This document shows, in pieces, positions 1 through 4,859 of a stretch of 16,536 nt of DNA. Source of the DNA: AC-69 sp036519575. Its GTDB lineage: Bacteria > Actinomycetota > UBA4738 > HRBIN12. Below the pieces are notes generated by a model that saw only the letters and a program-made list of their open reading frames with translations, searched no databases and had not been told where the DNA came from. Position 1 is the stretch's first letter. Each line of letters starts with the position of its first letter. A program made the position numbers and the translations under genes. The DNA is taken from positions 1-16,536 of the forward strand of contig DATDKZ010000120.1 of NCBI GenBank assembly GCA_036519575.1, written 5' to 3'.

Positions 1-1339
1 CGAGGGCGGCGAGCTTTCGGAACATGAGGGCCTCCGCGAGGGCTGCCCGCTCCAACTCGTCCAGGTCCACGCTCTCGTTCACCGAATGGAGTGAGGAGAG
101 CTCGTCGGAGGCTCCGAACAGGAGCACGGCGATCCCCGGGAACGTCCGCGACAGTAGGGGCACGAGCGGGATCGACCCCCCGCTTCCCATGTCGACGGTC
201 TCCCGGCCCCACGCCTCGCCCATGGCCTCACGAGCGGCTCCGAAGATCTCTCCGTCGGCCTGGACGGCGAAGGGCTCGCCCTCGCCGCCCCGTTCGATCT
301 GGAGATGCACGCCCCACGGGGCGTTCGCCTCCAGATGCGAGGTCAGGGCGTCCAGGGCCTTCTGCGCGTCCTGACCCGGGGGGATGCGCAGGCTCACTTT
401 CGCTCGGGCCACCGGCACGAGCTGGTTCGAGGCCTCTCGGACGCGGGGGGCGTCGATCCCCAGAACCGAGACGGCTGGTCGGGTCCACAAGCGCTCCGCC
501 ACCGAGCCCTCCCCGATCGAGCCCACACCGGGAAGCACGCCCGCCTCGTCGCGAAACTCGTTCTCGGGGTACTCGACACCGCTCCAGGGTCCCGACGCGA
601 GGCCGGGGATGGCCACGTTGCCGCGATCGTCGTGGAGCGTGGCGAGCAGGCGGGACAGCGCCGTCAGCGCATCGGGGATCGGCCCACCGTACGCGCCACT
701 GTGGACGGCCTTGCGAAGGACGCGGACCTCGACCCGGCAGTCCACCACGCCGCGCAGGGTGGTCGTCAGGGTGGGGATGCCCCGGCGCCAGTTCCCGGAG
801 TCGGCCACGACCGCAACGTCCGAGGCGAGGAGGTCACGATGGCCCTCGATCAGGAACGGCAGGTTGTCCGTGCCGGCCTCCTCCTCCCCCTCGACCAGGA
901 CCTTCACCGTGACCGGCGGCGCGCCGCCGAAGGCCTTCAATGCGGCGGCGTGAAGCACGATCCCGCATTTGTCGTCGGAGGTGCCGCGACCGTACATCCG
1001 CCCATCCCGGACCGACGGCTCGAACGGCGGCGTGTCCCATTCGTCCACCGGACCCTCGGGCTGGACGTCGTGATGGGCGTACAGGAGGATCGCGGGGGCG
1101 CCCGGGACGGCCGGTGTCTGCCCGAAGACGGCTGGATGCTCGCCCGTGGGGAGCTCGATTAGGTGGACACTCGAGAGCCCCGCCGCCGCCAGGATCTCTG
1201 CGGCGGCCTCCGCCGAGTCCCGAACCGGTTGAGGGTCGTAGCCGGGGAACGCGATCGAGGGGATCCGAACCAACCGCTCAAGGTCGGCCCGGACGCCGGG
1301 CATGAGTCCGGCAACGGTTCCTCGAAGCTGGTCGTCCAT
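1..1339 (-). CDS. M20-family metallopeptidase (dipeptidase), C-terminus cut by window edge
   Basis: Reading the minus strand from the ATG at 1339 gives 446 codons without a stop up to the left edge. The product is a zinc-dependent M20 exopeptidase of the dipeptidase subgroup, expected to cleave dipeptides or other small amides in the cytoplasm; the substrate cannot be told. Metal-site motifs are clear: YAHHDVQP (H89, D91), YGRGTSDDK (bridging Asp D122), then EGEEEAGTDN with the catalytic Glu pair, and a lid-domain HSGAYGG. A C-terminal MGSGGSIPLV loop is also typical. Family members are about 440-460 residues, so only a few residues are missing. No signal peptide is seen. It lies 51 nt downstream of pdxH on the same strand and may be co-transcribed, but a TATCGT box 9 nt before the ATG suggests its own near-leaderless start. 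An in-frame GTG 21 nt upstream (1360) is the alternative start. Confidence 0.92.
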   Translation of the reverse strand, partial: MDDQLRGTVAGLMPGVRADLERLVRIPSIAFPGYDPQPVRDSAEAAAEILAAAGLSSVHLIELPTGEHPAVFGQTPAVPGAPAILLYAHHDVQPEGPVDEWDTPPFEPSVRDGRMYGRGTSDDKCGIVLHAAALKAFGGAPPVTVKVLVEGEEEAGTDNLPFLIEGHRDLLASDVAVVADSGNWRRGIPTLTTTLRGVVDCRVEVRVLRKAVHSGAYGGPIPDALTALSRLLATLHDDRGNVAIPGLASGPWSGVEYPENEFRDEAGVLPGVGSIGEGSVAERLWTRPAVSVLGIDAPRVREASNQLVPVARAKVSLRIPPGQDAQKALDALTSHLEANAPWGVHLQIERGGEGEPFAVQADGEIFGAAREAMGEAWGRETVDMGSGGSIPLVPLLSRTFPGIAVLLFGASDELSSLHSVNESVDLDELERAALAEALMFRKLAAL

Positions 1340-1348
1340 CGGGTGCGA

Positions 1349-1354
1349 ACGATA
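1349..1354 (-). promoter_or_regulatory. Candidate -10 box (TATCGT) for the M20 peptidase
   Basis: On the minus strand TATCGT lies 9 nt before the ATG at 1339, with no Shine-Dalgarno sequence between. Transcription starting about 7 nt after the box would give a leader of 0-3 nt. No convincing -35 is visible. This is inferred from spacing only. Confidence 0.35.
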
Positions 1355-1390
1355 CCGCACGTCCGGAGCACAGGGTTCGGGTGCCGCGGC

Positions 1391-2017
1391 CTACGGGAAG
1401 AGCCGGTCGATCACCCAGCCGCCGTCCGATCGCTTCGTGTACCGGAATCGGTCGTGGAGGCGATGCTCCCGTCCCTTCCAGAACTCCACCGTCTCCGGTG
1501 CCAGGCGATACCCGCCCCAGTTCGGGGGGAGCGGGACCTCGAGGCCCCGATATCGAGCGTCGATCTCCCGGTACCGGGCGTCGAGCTCCTCCCGCGAGCT
1601 CGCGACCGCACTCTGGCGCGAGGCCCACGCGCCCACGCGCGCCTCGCGGGGCCGGGTCCGGAAGTAGGCTTCGGATTCCTCCCGGCTGGTTCGCTCGACC
1701 GTTCCGCTCACGCACACCTGCCGATCGAGCTCGCGCCAGTAGAACGCCATCCCTGCCTGAGGGTTGGCGCCCAGCTCGCGTCCCTTTCGGCTCTCGTAGT
1801 TCGTGTAGAAGACGAAGCCGCGCTCGTCGATCCCCCTGAGCAACACGTGGCGGACGGACGGGCGCCCGCCGGCGTCGACCGTCGCCAGGGCCACGGCCTC
1901 GGGCAGCCGGATCCCAGCGTTCCGCGCGTCGTCGAGCCACATGCGGAACTGCGCGATCGGATCGGGATCCAGGTCGCGCTTCGAGAGGGGATCGCGGTTC
2001 CCGGGGACCTTCGCCAC
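1391..2017 (-). CDS. pdxH: Pyridoxamine 5'-phosphate oxidase
   Basis: PdxH oxidises pyridoxine 5'-phosphate or pyridoxamine 5'-phosphate to pyridoxal 5'-phosphate with FMN and oxygen, the last step of vitamin B6 synthesis and salvage, in the cytosol. The 208-residue product has the usual family length. It starts with the RDPLSKRDLDPDPIAQF region, continues with the FMN-binding split-barrel (SVRHVLLRGIDERGFVFYTNYESRKGREL, then AFYWRELDRQVCVSGTVER) and ends with the C-terminal dimerisation segment bearing EFWKGREHRLHDRFRY, whose RLHDR is diagnostic. The start is GTG at 2017 with GGAG five bases upstream. A weak TACTGT -10 lies further up. The gene is divergent from the TauE/SafE permease and heads a two-gene strand run with the M20 peptidase. 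PLP made here is the cofactor of LysA and ThrC encoded later in the window, although no direct regulatory link is visible. Confidence 0.95.
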   Translation of the reverse strand: MAKVPGNRDPLSKRDLDPDPIAQFRMWLDDARNAGIRLPEAVALATVDAGGRPSVRHVLLRGIDERGFVFYTNYESRKGRELGANPQAGMAFYWRELDRQVCVSGTVERTSREESEAYFRTRPREARVGAWASRQSAVASSREELDARYREIDARYRGLEVPLPPNWGGYRLAPETVEFWKGREHRLHDRFRYTKRSDGGWVIDRLFP

Positions 2018-2072
2018 GGCAGCTCCAGGCGGACAGTATCGGATGAGCCAGTGCGAGAGCGCAGGCAGTGTT

Positions 2073-2086
2073 CCGAGCCGGCTCGG
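2073..2086. promoter_or_regulatory. Perfect 14-bp palindrome upstream of the permease, candidate operator
   Basis: CCGAGCCGGCTCGG is its own reverse complement. It sits 9 nt upstream of the TATCCT -10 box of the permease gene, overlapping where a -35 element would be, and inside the divergent pdxH/permease intergenic region. A dimeric repressor site is plausible. GC-rich palindromes also occur by chance in such DNA, so this is inference. Confidence 0.35.
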
Positions 2087-2095
2087 GCCCGGACG

Positions 2096-2101
2096 TATCC
2101 T
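2096..2101 (+). promoter_or_regulatory. Candidate -10 box (TATCCT) for a leaderless permease transcript
   Basis: TATCCT is followed by 8 nt and then the GTG at 2110, so transcription would start at or within about 2 nt of the start codon. No Shine-Dalgarno sequence precedes the GTG. The same hexamer appears before the response regulator at 4434. Confidence 0.5.
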
Positions 2102-2109
2102 TTGCTCCC

Positions 2110-3198
2110 GTGCACATCGATTGGTCCATCGCCCTCGCGTCCGTGATCGTGGGCTTCACCGTCGGCCTCACCGGCATGGGCGGAGGAGCCCTCATGACTC
2201 CTATCCTCCTGATCTTCTTCGGGGTGACGCCGACGGCGGCGGTCTCCTCCGATCTCGTCGCCGCGATGGTCATGAAGCCGGTCGGCGGTGGTGTCCACAT
2301 CCGGCGGAAGACAGTCAGATGGGAGCTCGTCAGGTGGCTTTTCATCGGCTCGATCCCTGCCGCGTTCGGCGGCGTCTTGCTGCTTCATGCGACAGGTGAC
2401 AGCGAGGCGGTCGAGAGCACCACGAAGGTCTTCCTCGGCGTGACACTCATCCTGGCCGCCGCCGCCATGGTCTTCAGGGCCTGGCTCCAGGCTCGGCGGA
2501 GCGCCGAGGCTCGTGCCGGTCGGCGCGAGACGCTCGGTCCGGGCGGATCGATCGATGTCAGAATCCCGCTCACGGTGATGATCGGGGCCGTGGGAGGCCT
2601 GCTCGTGGGCCTCACCTCAGTCGGCTCGGGGTCGATCATCATCGTGTGTCTCATGCTCACCTACCCGACGCTCCGGGGGTCCCAGCTCGTGGGTACCGAT
2701 CTGGTGCAGGCCGTCCCCCTGGTGACCTCCGCGGCGCTGGCGCACATCCTGGTCGGTGACCTCGAGCTCGGCCTGACCGCTTCGATCCTGATCGGCGCAC
2801 TCCCGGCCGTGTACGTTGGTGCGCGGCTCTCATCGAAGGCGCCTGAGGGCGTCATCCGTCCCGCCATCGTGATCGTTCTCCTGGCCTCCGCCCTGAAGCT
2901 GCTGGAGGTGCCAACGGGGGTCGTCGGCGTCATCCTCGTGGCGGTTGCCCTCGTGGGACTCCCGATCTGGGGGGCGATCGATGCGGCCGCACACCCGCAG
3001 GGCATGTGGGACCGTGCTGGCTTGAGTCGTCGGCGGTGGATAGGTTGGCAGGCGTTTGGCGCCCCTATCGGGATCGGGTTCGCCGTGGCGGCTGCCTACT
3101 TCGCCAAAACGCGTCGACAACTCGGTCCGGCGTCGCTCACACCTGACCGCGGCGACGAGACCGTCCCGGCTGAAGCTCACGAAGCGGGCGTCCACTGA
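2110..3198 (+). CDS. TauE/SafE family sulfite/anion exporter-type permease
   Basis: A polytopic inner-membrane protein of 362 residues. Family members move sulfite, sulfoacetate, taurine-derived or other organic anions; the substrate here is unknown. The N-terminal half begins with the family signature segment IVGFTVGLTGMGGGALMTPILL and a hydrophobic GSIPAAFGGVLLL. A basic loop around residues 130-150 leads to the repeated C-terminal half, with IGAVGGLLVGLTSVGSGSII, which mirrors the first GxGGG motif. Further membrane segments and a charged C-terminal tail follow. I chose GTG 2110 because HIDWSIALASVIVGF then starts directly at the first membrane segment and a TATCCT box is correctly placed. 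The longer reading from 2068 runs through the promoter palindrome. The gene ends in TGA overlapping the probable start of the Usp gene, so the two are likely translationally coupled. Confidence 0.9.
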   Translation: MHIDWSIALASVIVGFTVGLTGMGGGALMTPILLIFFGVTPTAAVSSDLVAAMVMKPVGGGVHIRRKTVRWELVRWLFIGSIPAAFGGVLLLHATGDSEAVESTTKVFLGVTLILAAAAMVFRAWLQARRSAEARAGRRETLGPGGSIDVRIPLTVMIGAVGGLLVGLTSVGSGSIIIVCLMLTYPTLRGSQLVGTDLVQAVPLVTSAALAHILVGDLELGLTASILIGALPAVYVGARLSSKAPEGVIRPAIVIVLLASALKLLEVPTGVVGVILVAVALVGLPIWGAIDAAAHPQGMWDRAGLSRRRWIGWQAFGAPIGIGFAVAAAYFAKTRRQLGPASLTPDRGDETVPAEAHEAGVH

Positions 3199-3623
3199 GC
3201 GAGCGTGGGGCGTTCGAGCGCATCCTCGTCGCCGTGGACGGGTCACCACAGAGCGAGAAGACGATCGTCATCGCCCTCGACCTCGCTCAGCGGTACAACG
3301 CAGCGGTGACCGTCGTTCACGTTCGCGAATATGAGCGATACGAGGGGTCCGACGTCGACCTCGGTCCGCCGGTCCCCGCGGAGAACCTCGTGGCGCAGGC
3401 GGTCGCGAGGTTCGAAGAAGCTGGCATCGACACCCGAGGGGAGATCCGCCGGGTGAGCACCGGCGACACGCCCCAACAGATCATCGAGGTTGCGGCCGCG
3501 GCCCGGGCAGACCTGATCGTCCTCGGATCGCGCGGCATGACCGAATGGAAGAGTCTGTTGCTGGGCGGTGTTGCGAACAAGGTCGTGCACCACGCCGCCT
3601 GCCCGGTGCTGCTGGTTCGGTAG
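3195..3623 (+). CDS. Universal stress protein (UspA domain)
   Basis: A single-domain universal stress protein of 142 residues if it starts at the CTG at 3195. Usp proteins bind ATP or act as dimeric stress modulators in the cytosol. The N-terminal strand FERILVAVDGS carries the nucleotide-contacting Asp. The C-terminal loop is VLGSRGMTEWKSLLLGGVANKV, fitting the ATP-binding GxxG(x9)G pattern, though the residue after the last Gly is Gly rather than Ser or Thr. It ends with the typical HHAACPVLLVR. The first ordinary in-frame start, GTG 3234, falls after the first strand and would destroy the fold. The only in-frame candidate that keeps it is CTG 3195, overlapping the permease stop as CTGA. 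Pairing a Usp with a permease is common and suggests the Usp modulates or accompanies the transporter. Confidence 0.88.
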   Translation: MSERGAFERILVAVDGSPQSEKTIVIALDLAQRYNAAVTVVHVREYERYEGSDVDLGPPVPAENLVAQAVARFEEAGIDTRGEIRRVSTGDTPQQIIEVAAAARADLIVLGSRGMTEWKSLLLGGVANKVVHHAACPVLLVR

Positions 3624-3642
3624 GAGCGACTGGACGCAACCG

Positions 3643-3922
3643 ATGAAGCAGCCTGCCACCGAGCGAGTCCGGCTCGCCGTCGTCGCTCGAGAGTGGGCGC
3701 GGATCGGCTGCATCGGGTTCTATCGACGCCATCGCCGGCTCGGCCATCGGCCTCGGCCTCGAGCTCGAACATTTCTGGCAAGTGGGCGTGCTCGCACTGG
3801 CCACGGCCTGGCTGCTGGGGTTCCATCGCGGAGTGGTGAGCGCCCTCATCATTGCCGCCGTGCTCGGTGGGGTGGCGGCGTGGCGGCGTGGCGGCGTGGC
3901 TGGCGCCCCGATCGTGGGATGA
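3643..3922 (+). pseudogene. Chromate transporter (ChrA) remnant with the central part deleted
   Basis: From ATG 3643 the frame reads ERVRLAVVAREWARIGCIGF. This resembles the N-terminus of chromate-efflux ChrA proteins, which usually continue GGPPAHIALLR. At about 3720 this frame degenerates into Arg/His-rich translation. The neighbouring frame, read from about 3722, gives DAIAGSAIGLGLELEHFWQ, VGVLALATAWLLGF and HRGVVSALIIAAVLGGVAAW, then stops at 3922. That matches the final two membrane segments of ChrA. Full ChrA proteins are about 380-450 residues; only about 26 N-terminal and 65 C-terminal residues remain, out of frame. I infer an internal deletion of roughly 1 kb. The family match is from memory of ChrA sequences and was not searched. 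A small two-helix membrane protein is the alternative, but that frame has no good start codon. Confidence 0.55.
3872..3903 (+). repeat. Short tandem repeat, 8-bp unit GTGGCGGC
   Basis: Three perfect head-to-tail copies of GTGGCGGC occupy 3872-3895, followed by a fourth degenerate copy (GTGGCTGG). They lie at the 3' end of the chrA remnant. An 8-bp unit shifts the reading frame with each copy gained or lost, consistent with sequence no longer under coding constraint. Confidence 0.7.
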
Positions 3923-4009
3923 CCGCCGCTCTCCGGTGCTTCTCCCTCTCATCGGAGGAAACCTCGTTGTTGCCTTCCGGCCGATTCTGTCGCACCATGG
4001 CGCCACGGG

Positions 4010-4026
4010 AGAAAGGAGGTGGTCCA
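4010..4026 (+). promoter_or_regulatory. Extended Shine-Dalgarno sequence, near-complete 16S tail complement
   Basis: AGAAAGGAGGTGGTCCA would pair with the whole 3' tail of a typical actinobacterial 16S rRNA over 17 nt, with a single G-U wobble. The GGAGG core ends 9 nt before a TTG codon at 4029, which is good spacing. No other start in this window has anything close to this. The 16S sequence is taken from general knowledge because it is not in the window. Confidence 0.5.
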
Positions 4027-4028
4027 AC

Positions 4029-4070
4029 TTGCATAAACGGCAGGAGACCCCCGAGGTGACTGGCTGCTGA
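4029..4070 (+). CDS. Candidate 13-codon small ORF or leader peptide
   Basis: TTG CAT AAA followed by eleven further codons to TGA encodes a 13-residue peptide ending ETPEVTGC. The argument for translation is the exceptional Shine-Dalgarno sequence at ideal distance; the peptide itself is too short to recognise. The stop is followed after 11 nt by a strong hairpin (4082-4106). No intact plus-strand gene follows until the response regulator at 4446, which has its own promoter, so if this is a leader peptide its target gene is missing or lies at unusual distance. It may be a free-standing small protein or part of a structured RNA. The peptide could also be meaningless and the purine-rich tract accidental. 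Confidence 0.35.
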   Translation: MHKRQETPEVTGC

Positions 4071-4081
4071 GCCATCCCTCG

Positions 4082-4106
4082 CGGGCAGGGGCCACCGCCC
4101 CGCCCG
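4082..4106 (+). terminator. Stem-loop after the small ORF (possible terminator)
   Basis: CGGGC, a bulged A, then GGGG pairs with CCCC-GCCCG across a 6-nt loop, giving a 9-bp G/C stem that begins 11 nt after the small-ORF stop. No T-run follows, so it could be a Rho-independent terminator of the U-less actinobacterial type or simply part of a structured RNA. Confidence 0.4.
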
Positions 4107-4109
4107 TCC

Positions 4110-4123
4110 GCCGGGAGACCGGC
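4110..4123 (+). other. GNRA-tetraloop hairpin
   Basis: GCCGG-GAGA-CCGGC forms a perfect 5-bp stem closed by a GAGA (GNRA class) tetraloop, 3 nt after the preceding hairpin. GNRA loops are common in structured RNAs, which supports reading 4010-4205 as transcribed and folded. The short length leaves chance possible. Confidence 0.35.
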
Positions 4124-4145
4124 AGAATCCAACCAGCTCACCGAT

Positions 4146-4205
4146 CTCACGATGCTCCGGTTGGTCTACCGGACGAAGCCTCGTAACGGCCGAAGTGCTC
4201 GTGAG
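4146..4205 (+). other. Nested stem structure in a non-coding interval
   Basis: CTCACGA at 4146-4152 pairs perfectly with TCGTGAG at 4199-4205, enclosing a TCCGGT/ACCGGA hairpin (4156-4161 with 4168-4173, 6-nt loop). No protein signal is apparent. I do not recognise it as a known RNA family. Confidence 0.3.
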
Positions 4206-4217
4206 CCATGGTCACCG

Positions 4218-4250
4218 AATGGGCCGGGCCCAGGCTGGGCCCGGCCCATT
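4218..4250. terminator. Perfect 15-bp inverted repeat, terminator downstream of tRNA-Arg
   Basis: The arms 4218-4232 and 4236-4250 are exact reverse complements (AATGGGCCGGGCCCA and its partner) around a 3-nt loop. The repeat lies 41 nt beyond the 3' end of the minus-strand tRNA and also closes the plus-strand interval, so it could stop transcription from both sides. No long T-run follows on either strand. Confidence 0.65.
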
Positions 4251-4291
4251 CATGTGGCGTTGAGCGGTCCCAGAACGGCCAGAGTTTGAGG

Positions 4292-4363
<72 letters not shown>

Positions 4364-4374
4364 GTGCGGTCCCG

Positions 4375-4380
4375 AGTCTA
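4375..4380 (-). promoter_or_regulatory. Candidate -10 box (TAGACT) for tRNA-Arg
   Basis: TAGACT on the minus strand ends 11 nt before the mature tRNA 5' end, leaving a few nucleotides of 5' leader for RNase P. No clear -35 is visible. The same hexamer is found upstream of the debranching enzyme gene. Confidence 0.5.
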
Positions 4381-4433
4381 GCAACGCTCTCTCCCGGAGG
4401 GTCCGATGAGCTGATCCGGGTGAAACGCTTCGC

Positions 4434-4439
4434 TATCCT
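4434..4439 (+). promoter_or_regulatory. Candidate -10 box (TATCCT) for the response regulator-argS operon
   Basis: TATCCT is followed by 6 nt and then the ATG at 4446, placing the transcription start at or next to the A of the start codon. No Shine-Dalgarno sequence is present. It is identical to the box before the permease gene. Confidence 0.55.
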
Positions 4440-4445
4440 GCGCAC

Positions 4446-4841
4446 ATGGAGGGTGAGGCCAAGCCGCGGATCCTGATCGTCGAAGACGATGCGGTCATCA
4501 CACGTCTGCTCCAGATCAACTTCCGGGTGGAGGGGTTCGAGGTCGATTCGGCGTCCGGGTGGGAGGAAGCCTCCCGGCAGGTTGCTGGGCAGGTCCCGGA
4601 CCTGGTCATCCTCGACGTCATGATGCCGCGGGTCGACGGCTTCGAGATCCTCCGCCGGTTGAAGGGGATGCCGGCCATGCGGGACGTCCCGTGTATCTTC
4701 CTGTCCGCTCGGGCACAGGACGAGGACCGGGCCCGCGGCTACGCTCTCGGCGTGGATGAGTACGTCACGAAGCCATTCGACCCATCGCATCTGGTCGAGA
4801 TCGTCCGCCGAGCGCTCGCCCGCAAGACGGCGCAGGCCTAG
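4446..4841 (+). CDS. Stand-alone response regulator receiver (CheY-like)
   Basis: A 131-residue protein that is a single receiver domain with no output domain. The acidic pocket IVEDD (D14, D15), the phosphoacceptor D57 in LVILDVMMP, the switch Ser S87 in CIFLSARAQ and K109 in YVTKPFD are all present, so it should be phosphorylated by a histidine kinase or phosphorelay. No kinase is encoded in the window, so its partner is elsewhere. It probably acts by protein contact, as CheY-like and Spo0F-like single-domain regulators do. It begins the apparent argS-lysA-hom-thrC-thrB transcription unit, ending 18 nt before argS. Its start is supported by a correctly placed -10 box and by the family N-terminus. 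Confidence 0.93.
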   Translation: MEGEAKPRILIVEDDAVITRLLQINFRVEGFEVDSASGWEEASRQVAGQVPDLVILDVMMPRVDGFEILRRLKGMPAMRDVPCIFLSARAQDEDRARGYALGVDEYVTKPFDPSHLVEIVRRALARKTAQA

Positions 4842-4859
4842 GGCGACCCGTCGCCGCCG

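Larger units (their letters stand above)
3923..4217. other. Non-coding interval with RNA-like structure
   Basis: Between the chrA remnant and the terminator repeat no conventional gene is visible on either strand. The content is the extended Shine-Dalgarno sequence, 13-codon ORF and hairpins listed separately. A small GAGG-AAA-CCTC stem near 3955-3965 and plain sequence make up the rest. No clear promoter was found. Confidence 0.5.

Noticed and set aside
91..1162. Long plus-strand open frames over the first 1.2 kb
   Set aside because: They are antisense to the M20 peptidase, whose metal motifs are unmistakable on the minus strand.
3872..3903. Possible CRISPR-like repeat
   Set aside because: The units are 8 bp, directly adjacent and without spacers; it is a simple tandem repeat.
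4010..4027. Possible fragment of the 16S rRNA 3' end on the minus strand
   Set aside because: The similarity ends exactly at the anti-Shine-Dalgarno tail; flanking bases do not continue into 16S sequence on the inner side.
4110..4123. Resemblance of the GCCGGGAGACCGGC hairpin to a cobalamin-riboswitch B12 box
   Set aside because: Only this short element is similar. The other conserved parts of the riboswitch core are not found upstream, and no cobalamin-related gene follows.
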